DNA from: JADGRF01 sp035274465
GTDB taxonomy: Bacteria; Myxococcota_A; Polyangia; Polyangiales; JAFGIB01
NCBI GenBank assembly: GCA_035274465.1
Contig: DATEOF010000286.1
Coordinates: forward strand, 62,001 to 126,000
Direction: 5' to 3'
DNA: 64,000 nt
The notes under the pieces were generated by a model. It was not told the origin of the DNA. It saw only the letters and a program-made list of their open reading frames with translations, and did no database searches. The position numbers were made by a program, and so were the translations under genes. This document shows positions 26,283 through 35,571 of the stretch, piece by piece; the stretch's first letter is position 1; the number at the start of each line of letters is the position of its first letter.

Positions 26283-27992
26283 TCAGGCGAGACCGAGCGC
26301 TGCCTGCATCGCTGCTCTGCGTTCGCTCGTGGGGTCGTCCACCATCTTGCTCTCGTCATCGATGACCAATGTCGCGCGCCGCGCTCCGTCGTAGGGCGCC
26401 CACTCGGGCCACCCCTCAGCGCTCGGTTTGCCTGATGTGGCGAACGCGATCCAGGCGGAGCTGACCTTCGCGGCGAGTGCAGCTGGACGCGCTCCGCCGC
26501 CTGTGAATCTGCTGGAGAGCTCGGTGTTGTCGAACACGAACGAGATCTCGAGCGCGTGCGGTGAGTGCAACTTCCCACCCATCACCGGTGTCTCCCAGGA
26601 GAAGTAGTAGAAGTACACGGGTGCGCCGCCGAGGGCCGCACGGCGTTCCGCGATCTTCATCATCGGCGCGCAGTAGCGATTGTCGCTGAGCATCAGGAAG
26701 TACAGCTCCGACGGGGTCGCTTCGGGAACCGCCTTGCGGTAGATCTCGATCAGCGCAGGAGCCTTGTCTCCGAGCAGCGCACGCGCGCGCGTCTCGAGAC
26801 CTGCGGCGTCGAGCTCGAACGCAGCTTGGTCGGCGGCCAACTGCAGGGTCATCTCCGTGCGGTTGGTGCCGGCGATCACGGGCACGTTCGGCATGATGTC
26901 GGAGGCCTTGGGATCGAAAGGGTGCGCGGGCAATACGCTGCCATCGACCAACGGCGCAAACCCTGTCACCACATGGTTCCACGAGTACTTGCGCGTGCCG
27001 GCGATATACGCGCGCAGCAGCTCGTCCGCGGGTACCCGCCGCAGCGCAGCGACGTCGTCTGGAGCGAGTTGCAGCTGCTCGAAGATCGCCGCGCGCGCGC
27101 TGTCGGCGTCCTCGCGTCTAACCGCGCGCCAGCTCGGCCCGCTCTGGATGATCGCGCGCTGGAACAAGCCCTTGGCATCCGGCATCGCGAGCAACGTGCC
27201 GACTTTGCGTCCACCGCCCGACTCTCCGAAGATCGTCACATTTTCAGGATCGCCGCCGAAGCGCGCGATGTTGTCGCGCACCCAGCGCAACGCGTGCACG
27301 ATGTCGAGCATGCCCGCGTTTCCGGTACGCTGACTGGGATCGTCGGTTTCGCCGAGATACAGAAAGCCGAAGACGTTCAAGCGATGGTTGATGCTGACCA
27401 CGACCACATCGCCGCGCTGCACGAGGTGCGTGCCATCGTAGCCCTGCGATGAGCCAGAACCGGCCTGGAAACCGCCGCCGTGGATCCAGAACATCACGGG
27501 GCGCTTCGCGCTCTCGGACAGCGAGCGCGTGTAGATGTTCAGGACCAGACAGTCTTCGCTCTCGGGACGGTCGCTCAGGTTGCCGATCAGCGCGGTGACT
27601 GCGGAGTCGGTCGGGGTGGAGTCCGGATCGCGTTGCGGTGCGCTGGGGCCGAAGTCCAGGGCATCGCGCACTCCGGACCAGGGCTCGCGAGGTCGTGGCG
27701 GCAAAAAGCGAGCGTCGCCTCCGGTATCTGCACCGTACGGCACGCCCTTGAACACGTTCACGCCATCGACGATACGACCGCGCACCTTGCCGGCGCGCGT
27801 GCTGGCGATCACATCCCCGGACTGCCCGTCGCCCACGCCGCTGTCTTGCGAAGCCGTGGCGGCAGCCGCATCGCTGCGTACGTCGTCATCATCGCCGCAG
27901 CCCGTGAACAGTGGGCTCAGGCTGGTTCCGACAGATGCCCCCAGCATCCACGACGATGCCTGCTTCATGAAGTCTCTTCGGTTCGGTCCCAT
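26283..27992 (-). CDS. Tat-exported type-B carboxylesterase (569 aa)
   Basis: This is a serine esterase of the para-nitrobenzyl esterase/cholinesterase family. A twin-arginine signal ('NRRDFMKQ', then a hydrophobic stretch to 'LFTGCG') suggests folded export, possibly with lipidation at Cys32. The catalytic domain shows the 'FKGVPYG' start, 'SEDCLVLNIYTR' (145-156), the oxyanion motif 'HGGGF' (171-175), and 'FGESGGG' with nucleophile Ser258; the usual motif is GESAGG, so one Ala is replaced by Gly. A Glu ('GTNRTEM') and a His ('SPHALEISFVF') complete the triad. A GAGGGG Shine-Dalgarno precedes the ATG at 27992. It lies downstream of the five-gene redox operon but is probably a separate unit, because a 202-nt gap with a hairpin separates them. 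Confidence 0.9.
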   Translation of the reverse strand: MGPNRRDFMKQASSWMLGASVGTSLSPLFTGCGDDDDVRSDAAAATASQDSGVGDGQSGDVIASTRAGKVRGRIVDGVNVFKGVPYGADTGGDARFLPPRPREPWSGVRDALDFGPSAPQRDPDSTPTDSAVTALIGNLSDRPESEDCLVLNIYTRSLSESAKRPVMFWIHGGGFQAGSGSSQGYDGTHLVQRGDVVVVSINHRLNVFGFLYLGETDDPSQRTGNAGMLDIVHALRWVRDNIARFGGDPENVTIFGESGGGRKVGTLLAMPDAKGLFQRAIIQSGPSWRAVRREDADSARAAIFEQLQLAPDDVAALRRVPADELLRAYIAGTRKYSWNHVVTGFAPLVDGSVLPAHPFDPKASDIMPNVPVIAGTNRTEMTLQLAADQAAFELDAAGLETRARALLGDKAPALIEIYRKAVPEATPSELYFLMLSDNRYCAPMMKIAERRAALGGAPVYFYYFSWETPVMGGKLHSPHALEISFVFDNTELSSRFTGGGARPAALAAKVSSAWIAFATSGKPSAEGWPEWAPYDGARRATLVIDDESKMVDDPTSERRAAMQAALGLA

Positions 27993-28033
27993 GGTCCCCT
28001 CGCGGTCGGTCAGGCCGCGAAACCTAGCCTCAG

Positions 28034-28055
28034 CACGCGGTCTTGTCACCGCGTG
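28034..28055. promoter_or_regulatory. Perfect 8-bp stem-loop upstream of the carboxylesterase gene
   Basis: CACGCGGT (28034-28041) and ACCGCGTG (28048-28055) pair perfectly around a CTTGTC loop. It is about 140 nt after the end of the five-gene operon and 42 nt before the esterase start, both on the minus strand. It may be a terminator of the operon or an operator/leader element of the esterase gene. Confidence 0.4.
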
Positions 28056-28194
28056 AATACGAGGACACTGCGAGTCACCGCGGCGGGCCGAGTCAGCACA
28101 GAAAATGCCAATAACCATTGCTTACTGACGTTCTGTCAAGCGCCGGTGCTCGTCGTGCGCGCAACGAGGTCGAGTCCCGTGCAGGCAGGCGACG

Positions 28195-31100
28195 TCAGCG
28201 CTCGATCGGCAAGAGCCAGGCTGTCCCGTTCGCCGTGCCCGTGCGGTAGCTCAGTGGCGCTCCGATCGCGAGCGTCGCCGGAGTGCTGCTGGTCGCTGCG
28301 GTAGCCGCGAGGTCGACGCCGACGCTGGCACGCTCCGCGCCGTCTCCGAGGACCGTGAGCCAAGGGTCCAGCCTGCCTCCGAAGTCTCTGCCGCCTCGGA
28401 ACGCGAACACCGCTCCGGTGCCGTCGCCGTTGATCGATGCGCCTGGCGCCGAGACGATCAGATCGACCACACCGTCGCCGTCGAGATCGATGTCACCTGC
28501 AAGCGCTCGGCCGAAGCCTGGTGCGCGCTCGCGGTAGGCGACTGCGAGCGGCTCGAGACTGTCGTTGAGCGCGCCCACGACCGCTTCACCGCTGGCGGGA
28601 CGTTTCGCCGCGAGTTGCTTCGCATCGAACAACAAAACGCTGGGCTGGGTCTGCCCTTCGAGCGGGTAGATTGCGGCCGAGATGGCGATGAACTCGCGCG
28701 CGTCGCCGAGTAGCTTGCCTGCACGCGCGCTCGCGACGCCCAGCTGCATGTTATTGAGACCCTTCTCACCGTCGCCCGAGATGCGCAGCCACGCAGGAGC
28801 CGTGTGCCCGCGGCACCTGCCGCCAGCAGCGGCGAAGCCGAACGCGATGAGCGCCCCCGAGCGTGTGCTGTCGGAGTAGCGCACCGCGACCTCGTCACAG
28901 CCGTCACCATCGAGATCGCCCAGGGCCGCCGGTGCCGAGACCGCCTGCGCGAGCGCCGGTAGGCTGAACGCCGGATCGCAGGCCATCGAAGGCTTCGCGA
29001 GTGCCGCGTCGTCGGGGTCCCGGCCCAGGAAGATCTCGAGGCCGTTCGCACGCGTGAGCAGGAGATCCTGCTTGCCGTCGCCGTCGAAGTCGAAGCCGCC
29101 CGCGAGGCCCGACTTCGCGAGCTCCTTGCGTTTGCACTTCGTATCGCCTGCCGGCATGCAGTCGGGAATGTCCGCCACTGCGAAGACTCGGAACGCCGGC
29201 TTGAACGCGCCATCTGGTTGTGCGAGCTGGATCAGCGCACCGCCGTTGCTCTGCCCGGAGCTCGTCAGGCAGGCAGGAATCGACAGCGCGTAGTCGGTAT
29301 TGCTCTTCGTGGGCGTGGACAGCTGCGGCGCAGCCACCACGAGATCGAGCCTTCCGTCGCCATTCCAGTCCGTGAGCGCGACGTCGCTGCCGACGGACCT
29401 GCCGCCGTACGCTGCTTGGCCTGCGTCGTTGTAAGCGCCGGCGGCGCCCTCGTGAACGACGCTCGGCTCGCTACCCTTGCCGAGTGTGTAGCGCAAGGCC
29501 TGTCCGGCGCCGATCTCGTCGCCGTCGTTCCTCGCCCCCGGACCGGAGTAGCCCGGCATGCCGACGAGCGCCTGGACCCGGCCTTCGATCACACCGATCG
29601 CAACCGCTGCGCCGTGCTGTTGGCTGGCGACGCGCGCCGGGATCTCGGCGCTGCTGCGCGCGAACGATGCGAGCTTGCCGCTGCCGAGGTACGCATCCAG
29701 GCGACCGGTGAACGTCCCTTTGCTCGTCGATGCACGCGCGGCGTACGCAACCACGCCCTTCGCGCCTCCGGGCCCCCACGCCGCGACCGCTACGCCGAGG
29801 CTGTCGATCGCGTCCGAGCCCGTTCGCACGTCCGCAGGCTTGTTCAGCTGGGCGCCCGGCGTGAGCGCAGCATACGGATAGACGAGCAGCTTGCCCGCGA
29901 GCGGCACCGGCACGTCCTTGTCGCCCTGCCGCTGGCTGGCACTCGCGTTCGGCGCACCGAGCACGAGCTCGAGCGCGCCGTCTCCGTCGATGTCTACCAG
30001 CGCGACGCTGCGGCCCGCGGACATGCCGCCGGTCTCGCCCCACACGCGCGCGAGCGCGTCCCTCGGTCCGAGCTGCACCGGTAGTTGCGGTGCGCTGTCG
30101 GCAGGCGTCTGACCCACGAGGTCGAACAGGTAGACGCCGCCCGCATCGCTCCCGCCCTTGCCGCCCCCAGCTGCCGTGAGATCGGGAGAATCGAGCTTGT
30201 CGGCGCTGAGGAGCAGGCGCGGCGCTCCGCCGCTTTCGGCTGCGGGTGCGACGGCCATCCGCCAGGTGCCTTCCGAGCCGTCCATGGGATTACCGGGCAG
30301 CACGTACAGGTCGGGCCTCTCGGCGAAAGGTGGAGTCGCGTCACGCCCGAAATACAGCGCGATCGCGATCTGGTTTTTGGGCAGCGCCATGCCAGCGAGC
30401 AGCGAGTTGTTGACCGAGCCGAGGCTCGCGAGATCCGCGCGGCCATCCTGGTTCCAGTCTGCGACCGCGACGGCGCGGCCGAAGCGCATGCCCGACCCCG
30501 CCTTCCACGATCCATCGGCGGCGAGGTCGTTGCCGCCGATGCGCAGGCTGCCGAGATCGGGGATGGCTTGCCCGCGCTGCAGCAAGAAGATGTCGACGAC
30601 CCCGCGCTCCTTGATGTTGCTCGTCGGTGCGAGATCCGCTCCGGGAGACCCGACGATCAGATCCGCGTCGCCGTCGCCATCGACATCCGCGATCGCGAGC
30701 GACGCGCCGAAGTTGCCGCGGCCGAGGCCGGTGAGCGGAGCCCGCAGCAGCGTGGGGCCGGCCGAGCCGAACTTGTAGAGCAGGACAGCGCCCGAATCCG
30801 CGACCGTCACGTCTGCCCCGGGCTCCGAGACTGCTAGATCATCGCGGCCGTCTCCGTCGAGATCACCCGCCGCGATCACCGTGCCGAGGCCGGCCGTGTC
30901 GCTCTCGCCGGTCAACACCCAGCTCGGTTCGGATGGCAGGCCTTCGGGCGCGCCCTTGAACACGAACACCGCGCCGCCCCTGGGTTTACCGAGGTCGCTC
31001 TCCGGCACACCGAGCGCCACGTCCGCGATGCCATCGCCGTCGAAGTCTCCGGTCACGACGTTCGCGACGTCGCTCAGGCGACCGTGTGGCTTCGCGTTGC

Positions 31101-31920
31101 GCGTGAGCTCTTCGAGGATCTGCACCTCGATCATCACGGTCTCGCCTGTGAACGTGTCGGTGCCGATCAGCTCGGCGAGCCCGCGTGCGGAGCTCTCGGC
31201 GCGAAACACACCCAGTGCGACTTCGCCCGGACCTGCCTGCTTTTGCCAGTCGATGATGCCGGAGCCATCGAGCGTGACGAGTGGCGCCGAGGCACCGGCC
31301 GGCAGCGCCAGCCGCTCCGGTGCCGCTCGCAGCTGCGCAGCCGGATCGACCCGGACCTCCACGAGCGCTTCTTCACCGGTGCCGAGATCCCGCACCGCGA
31401 TCAGGTCGAGACCTGCCTGCGTGCCCGCGGTGTAGCCGCCCTGATCGTTCACGCTGCCGCCCGACCCGAGCGACTGACCACTGAAGCGTGTTTTGCCGAG
31501 CGCGCCGTCGACCCGGATCTTGAAGCCCATGCCGGGCCGAATGGCCGCACGCTCGGGCGAAACGGCGAACGCTGGGGCCACCTCGAGCGTCGCGCTCGCG
31601 CTGTTCTCGCAGTCGTCCTTCACCGTGACCGAGTCGAGGCCGGGCGTGGTACCGGCGATCAGGCGCGCACCCCGCAGCTGCCCGCCGGAGCCAGCATTCG
31701 CGAGCGCGTACGTGTAGCGCCCCGTTCCACCCGAAGCCTGCAGTGTCACCGCACCCCCGACCCGCGTTCGGGCGGGCGTGATCACGAGCTCCACGCCCCC
31801 GACGCCTTCGCACTCGTCGATCTCGGGTGGAGCGGGCTCGCTCGGCTCGGACTCGCTCGAGCATGCGGCTGCCAGGATCACCAGAATCAAGCAGCTGGTG
31901 GCTGCGAGGGAGCGCCTCAC
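28195..31920 (-). CDS. Ig-like plus FG-GAP repeat surface lipoprotein (1241 aa)
   Basis: A lipoprotein signal ends at 'LAAAC' (Cys20). Two or three Ig-like (BIG2/invasin-type) domains follow at about 45-115, 118-192 and 195-268; the first two share the pattern 'GSGG...G...AGT..GLD.I/V'. The rest is a long run of FG-GAP blades with nine Asp-rich motifs seen, among them 'DFDGDGIAD', 'DLDGDGRDD', 'DVDGDGDAD', 'DWNGDGRLD' and 'DLDGDGCDE'. That is more than one seven-bladed propeller. The GTG start at 31920 overlaps the upstream stop as GTGA; the frame stays open into the upstream gene but encodes nothing domain-like there. As last gene of the five-gene operon it is probably the surface-exposed binding partner. 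Confidence 0.85.
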   Translation of the reverse strand: MRRSLAATSCLILVILAAACSSESEPSEPAPPEIDECEGVGGVELVITPARTRVGGAVTLQASGGTGRYTYALANAGSGGQLRGARLIAGTTPGLDSVTVKDDCENSASATLEVAPAFAVSPERAAIRPGMGFKIRVDGALGKTRFSGQSLGSGGSVNDQGGYTAGTQAGLDLIAVRDLGTGEEALVEVRVDPAAQLRAAPERLALPAGASAPLVTLDGSGIIDWQKQAGPGEVALGVFRAESSARGLAELIGTDTFTGETVMIEVQILEELTRNAKPHGRLSDVANVVTGDFDGDGIADVALGVPESDLGKPRGGAVFVFKGAPEGLPSEPSWVLTGESDTAGLGTVIAAGDLDGDGRDDLAVSEPGADVTVADSGAVLLYKFGSAGPTLLRAPLTGLGRGNFGASLAIADVDGDGDADLIVGSPGADLAPTSNIKERGVVDIFLLQRGQAIPDLGSLRIGGNDLAADGSWKAGSGMRFGRAVAVADWNQDGRADLASLGSVNNSLLAGMALPKNQIAIALYFGRDATPPFAERPDLYVLPGNPMDGSEGTWRMAVAPAAESGGAPRLLLSADKLDSPDLTAAGGGKGGSDAGGVYLFDLVGQTPADSAPQLPVQLGPRDALARVWGETGGMSAGRSVALVDIDGDGALELVLGAPNASASQRQGDKDVPVPLAGKLLVYPYAALTPGAQLNKPADVRTGSDAIDSLGVAVAAWGPGGAKGVVAYAARASTSKGTFTGRLDAYLGSGKLASFARSSAEIPARVASQQHGAAVAIGVIEGRVQALVGMPGYSGPGARNDGDEIGAGQALRYTLGKGSEPSVVHEGAAGAYNDAGQAAYGGRSVGSDVALTDWNGDGRLDLVVAAPQLSTPTKSNTDYALSIPACLTSSGQSNGGALIQLAQPDGAFKPAFRVFAVADIPDCMPAGDTKCKRKELAKSGLAGGFDFDGDGKQDLLLTRANGLEIFLGRDPDDAALAKPSMACDPAFSLPALAQAVSAPAALGDLDGDGCDEVAVRYSDSTRSGALIAFGFAAAGGRCRGHTAPAWLRISGDGEKGLNNMQLGVASARAGKLLGDAREFIAISAAIYPLEGQTQPSVLLFDAKQLAAKRPASGEAVVGALNDSLEPLAVAYRERAPGFGRALAGDIDLDGDGVVDLIVSAPGASINGDGTGAVFAFRGGRDFGGRLDPWLTVLGDGAERASVGVDLAATAATSSTPATLAIGAPLSYRTGTANGTAWLLPIER

Positions 31921-33461
31921 GGCTTCGCTCCTCCCGCCGCCCAGCGCTGCAAGGTTTGGATCTGGCTCGGATCCAGCGGGCCATCGGCGGGCATGCGAAG
32001 CTCGACGACTGCGCGCACGATCCGTTCCTTCTCTGCGACCCACTGGTCGTAGCCGCCCAGGGCGTGACCGGGACCGCTGGTGTGGCACTTCGCGCAACGC
32101 GTGTCGAAGATCGGCTGCACGTCTGCGGCAAATGAGAGCGGTTGCGCGCTACCCGAGCGGAAGTCGAAGTGGAGCTTGCGTTGCTGCATGCCTTTTGCGA
32201 AGTGCGCGCGCACGCTCAGCGTGTGCATGCCCGCTCCGATGCCCGCCAGTGAGTAGCTCCGCTCGTGGCCGGCCGCGTCGAAGCCGCCGAGCGCAAACTC
32301 GAGGGTCGCGACCGTCCCTTCGCCCGGCCGACCGTCCTGGGCGTCGCGCTCGACCTCCTCGCCGTCGTCGAGCAAGAAGCTGACTCGTTCCGGTGCCTGC
32401 GTACCGAGGATCTGCGCGCGCACCTGGATGTCGGAGTCGTACACGCGCGCGCCCTCGAAGATACCGAACACGCGTGGGACCGAGCCGTGGCTGAGCGCCA
32501 GGCTCTGGTCGGCCAACTTGACCCAGACGGTACCGCTCGCATCCGCCGCCAACAGCGTCAACGAGCCGTGCAGCCCCTCGATCTCGCCCCAGCGTTCCAC
32601 GTCCGCGTCGTAGCGGAACAACCCTTCCGAGGTCTTCAGCCAGACGTACCGCCCTGACGCCAGGAGCGCCTCGGGTGCGCCCGTAGTCTGGTGGTTGATC
32701 CACCCCTGCTTCGCCAGATGAAAGAGCCCGCGCGCTGTAATCAACCAGAGCTCACCGCCTGAGTCGGGCGAGGCCGACACGCCGGCGAGCCCGATGATGC
32801 CCGCCCGCAAGGTCTCTTCCGCGAGTCCGCTCGCGACCACCTCATAGCGAGCGCGCGCCGTCTGACGCGCGTAGCTGAGGGCCTTGCCCTGGGCGAACCA
32901 CACCGCGTTCGCGCCGTTCGGTGCCGGCGCGACGGCCAGCGCAGTCAGGCCGCGGAGCGACTTGCGCTCCACCTTGAGCTCGGAGAGTTCGCCCGCTTCG
33001 ATCCGGTAGAGTCCCCGCTCGTGCGCGAACCAGGCCACCCCGTCGCCGCCCATGGCTGCGGCCACGATCCCTGCGGGGTCGAGCGCGCCGCGCCAGGCCG
33101 GCTCGATCAACCAGCCCGACTCGGCGACGAACAGGCCGTTGTCCGCTGCGACGAGCGCGCTGTACGGGCCCGCGGGAAAGACTCGCCGGATCGCGGCGGG
33201 CGCCTCGGCGTTGCCCGGATGATTCTCGAGCCGACCCTTGCTGCCGTCGATGCGCAGCCGCGCGGCCGCACCATCCGGGGTCGCGAACACGCCGCCACCG
33301 CGCTCGTCCGCGAAGCCGCTGACAGCGGCGAGCTCGAGCGCGGCAGGGGTCTGCTCGACCTCGAGGGGACTCGCAGACAGGGGGTTGTCGCCGATCTCGC
33401 CCGAGCTACAGGCGCTCGCGACCCAGGCTGCGATTGCCACCCAACCACGTTGCATGGTCAC
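31917..33461 (-). CDS. Propeller-like lipoprotein with C-terminal c-type heme domain (514 aa)
   Basis: The lipoprotein signal ends at 'VASAC'. Residues about 45-330 form repeated 'GLFVAESG', 'GVAWFAHERGLYRI', 'GELWLITARGLFHL'-type units, recalling the beta-propeller sensor repeats of two-component regulators. A beta-sandwich-like segment follows. The C-terminus is a small cytochrome: 'CAKCH' (456-460) binds heme, and Met490 ('RMPADGP') is the likely axial ligand, in the pattern of planctomycete-type (PSD1) cytochrome c domains. The start is GTG 33461, overlapping the upstream stop as GTGA; ATG 33455 is an alternative. Its end overlaps the FG-GAP gene by 4 nt. It probably receives electrons at the periplasmic or surface side. 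Confidence 0.78.
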   Translation of the reverse strand: MTMQRGWVAIAAWVASACSSGEIGDNPLSASPLEVEQTPAALELAAVSGFADERGGGVFATPDGAAARLRIDGSKGRLENHPGNAEAPAAIRRVFPAGPYSALVAADNGLFVAESGWLIEPAWRGALDPAGIVAAAMGGDGVAWFAHERGLYRIEAGELSELKVERKSLRGLTALAVAPAPNGANAVWFAQGKALSYARQTARARYEVVASGLAEETLRAGIIGLAGVSASPDSGGELWLITARGLFHLAKQGWINHQTTGAPEALLASGRYVWLKTSEGLFRYDADVERWGEIEGLHGSLTLLAADASGTVWVKLADQSLALSHGSVPRVFGIFEGARVYDSDIQVRAQILGTQAPERVSFLLDDGEEVERDAQDGRPGEGTVATLEFALGGFDAAGHERSYSLAGIGAGMHTLSVRAHFAKGMQQRKLHFDFRSGSAQPLSFAADVQPIFDTRCAKCHTSGPGHALGGYDQWVAEKERIVRAVVELRMPADGPLDPSQIQTLQRWAAGGAKP

Positions 33462-34900
33462 CCGGATAGCAATCCTTCGAGCGGTGAGGTACGCGTGATC
33501 GCGTAGTCGAGATTCGCCGACGCGAGCACGGTCGCGATCACGTCTTCCGGGAGGATGTTGACGCCCTTCGGATCCGGTTGACCGGTTTTGCGGTCGACCA
33601 CGCCTGGCGGCATGTTGATGTCACCGGCGCGACCAAACACCTGGTTGTGTTTGATCCCCGCACCGATCAAGAGTGCGCTCGAGCTGATGTGATGATCTCG
33701 CCCGCCCGAGCCGTTGATCAGCGGCGTTCGGCTGAACTCGCTGAACGCCAGCATGGTCGTGTGGTCGAGGAATGTGCCACCGGACGGGTGGGGCGACTTG
33801 CGTAGATCATCCACCAGGTCTGCGAGTGCGTTCCAGCCATTGCGCTGGTTCGTCGCGTGCGTGACCTGCGTTCCGAAGTGAGTGTCGAGGCCGCCGACCA
33901 GGTTCATCGAAACACACTGCGAGATGCCCTGCTTGAGGGCGATCGCGATCAGCGCGGCGCGGCCGGCTGCGGAGTCGTAGTTGACCGCGCCGGTCGCGGG
34001 CAGGTTGTACTGTGCGCGGATCGACGCGCGCTGTTCGTTCCGGCGATCGATCGCCGCGTCTTTCATCGGGTTGGTCTCGAAGTCGAGCTGGAACTGTCTG
34101 TGGAGCTGGTTGCCGAGCACGGTACCCATCTGCGATCGAGCCTGGCGATACTGACCGACGAGCCCCCGGGTGTCGTAGAGCTCCGACTCGCAGGTGATGG
34201 TCTTGCCGCGCAGATCGACGAGCTGCTTCTCGATCTCGGAGTCGATCGCGGTCGGACTCGGGCTGAGCGTGAGGATCAGATCGTTCGCGCGCGACACGCG
34301 CAGCGCGTTCGCATAGCCGGGGTAGCGATCGTTGTAGCTCTCGATACCGTAGGCGATCGACGGCACTGGGACGGATGGCCTCATCTGACCGACGATCTCG
34401 GTCGCGGTCGATGAGCCGCGCGCAGCGTTGCCGATGGGCACCTTGCCGGTCAGGAAGTAGCGAAAGCCGACCTCGTGCGCGACCGTCTTCATGTGAATGC
34501 CGCGCACCACCGCGAGCTTGTCGTAGTGATCGGCGAGCCGGCCGATCGCGGGACCAAACTCCATTGCGGGCTGAGGGCCACCCGGCCGCTGGGTCGGACG
34601 TACGATCGTGTCGGGGAACGACGCGTCGGTCGACAGCAAGTTGTAACCTGGCAGGATCCGCGTCTCGCTCACGCGCTCCGGCGTAAACACTGTAGGGTCG
34701 CGCGGGTCGAGGCCGAGCAACACGTCCCAGCCGCCGCCGAAGTAGATGAACACGAAGCAGCGATCGGCGGGCGCGAACGTGGTCGCCTGCGCGAGTACAC
34801 GGAACGGCGTGACGCCGAGCATGCTCGCGCCCGCGAAGCCGGCTGCGGCCTTGAGGAAGTGTCTACGATGGAGCGGGAAGAGTTCTTTCACTGCTTTCAC
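33458..34900 (-). CDS. DUF1501 family protein with Tat signal (480 aa)
   Basis: The twin-arginine segment 'LHRRHFLKAAAGF' (10-22) is followed by a hydrophobic stretch to 'RVLAQ'. DUF1501 features follow: 'FIYFGGGWDVLLGLDPRD' (51-68) and the late 'LAFSEFSRTPLINGSGGRDHH', which resembles the alkaline-phosphatase-superfamily core of these proteins. DUF1501 proteins are typically encoded next to DUF1549/DUF1553 cytochrome-type proteins, as here. The start GTG 34900 lies 11 nt after the previous stop with a GAGG 7 nt upstream; a longer open frame to 35590 only shadows the upstream lipoprotein gene. Biochemical function of the family is not established. Confidence 0.88.
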   Translation of the reverse strand: MKAVKELFPLHRRHFLKAAAGFAGASMLGVTPFRVLAQATTFAPADRCFVFIYFGGGWDVLLGLDPRDPTVFTPERVSETRILPGYNLLSTDASFPDTIVRPTQRPGGPQPAMEFGPAIGRLADHYDKLAVVRGIHMKTVAHEVGFRYFLTGKVPIGNAARGSSTATEIVGQMRPSVPVPSIAYGIESYNDRYPGYANALRVSRANDLILTLSPSPTAIDSEIEKQLVDLRGKTITCESELYDTRGLVGQYRQARSQMGTVLGNQLHRQFQLDFETNPMKDAAIDRRNEQRASIRAQYNLPATGAVNYDSAAGRAALIAIALKQGISQCVSMNLVGGLDTHFGTQVTHATNQRNGWNALADLVDDLRKSPHPSGGTFLDHTTMLAFSEFSRTPLINGSGGRDHHISSSALLIGAGIKHNQVFGRAGDINMPPGVVDRKTGQPDPKGVNILPEDVIATVLASANLDYAITRTSPLEGLLSG

Positions 34901-34911
34901 ACGGCTGTGCC

Positions 34912-35571
34912 TCAATAGGTGGTGAAGCGCGGATCGGTCATGAGCGCGATGCAGATCGCCGCCCAGGCTTCGCGCTTCTTCTTCGCGGCCTCGGCGCGGG
35001 TCGCGATGCCCTTGTATGCCGACACCCAGGTGTCGAGCTCGCTGCCGGCGAGCGGTTGACCCCAGAAGCGGGTCGAGAGGTACACCATGTTCCGGCGCAC
35101 GCTCGGATCGTCGAGCTTGCTCAGATCCTTCGCGTCGGCAGGCACTTCGGGCGAGAGCACGCGCTTGCTGGCGTCCGTCTCCTTCAGATCGGCGTCGGCG
35201 GTCGCGAGGCAAACCTCGCGCGCACCGTCCTCGAGGAATTTTGCGAAGACGAGGTTCGGCTCGGTGGCCTCGGCGTTCACGAGCGCGTAGTCGGCGCGGC
35301 CGAGCGAGGCGGAGAGGTCGTCGATCTTGGACCACTGCCGTCCCGTGGTGACCGAGATGCTGGTCTTGAGCTGCGCGACCGTAATCCGGCGTGGCGCGCG
35401 CCCGACATGACCGCCCGACAGCTCGGGATCCGGCAGGGGCTCGATCGAAGGATGGTCGTCCGGCAACGGCTCGAGCTCCGCCGAGCGAGGCTTCGGTGAG
35501 GCCGCCGGGCCGCTGCCGCACGCCGCCGCAGCTGCCAGCAGCAAGAGCGCGAGGTACTGGTTCACGTTCAA
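34912..35571 (-). CDS. Small lipoprotein partner of the DUF1549/DUF1501 pair (219 aa)
   Basis: A lipoprotein signal ends at 'AAAAAC'. After a Pro/Glu linker comes a helical domain with 'RRITVAQLKTSI' and the ending 'ICIALMTDPRFTTY'. These recall helical segments of DUF1592/DUF1553-type proteins and suggest a split-off domain of the first operon gene. No CxxCH is present. The start appears to be TTG 35571, which overlaps the upstream stop as TTGA with GGAGGG 4 nt before it; GTG 35565 is the alternative. The family name is uncertain; the role is inferred only from the tight operon context. Confidence 0.65.
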   Translation of the reverse strand: MNVNQYLALLLLAAAAACGSGPAASPKPRSAELEPLPDDHPSIEPLPDPELSGGHVGRAPRRITVAQLKTSISVTTGRQWSKIDDLSASLGRADYALVNAEATEPNLVFAKFLEDGAREVCLATADADLKETDASKRVLSPEVPADAKDLSKLDDPSVRRNMVYLSTRFWGQPLAGSELDTWVSAYKGIATRAEAAKKKREAWAAICIALMTDPRFTTY

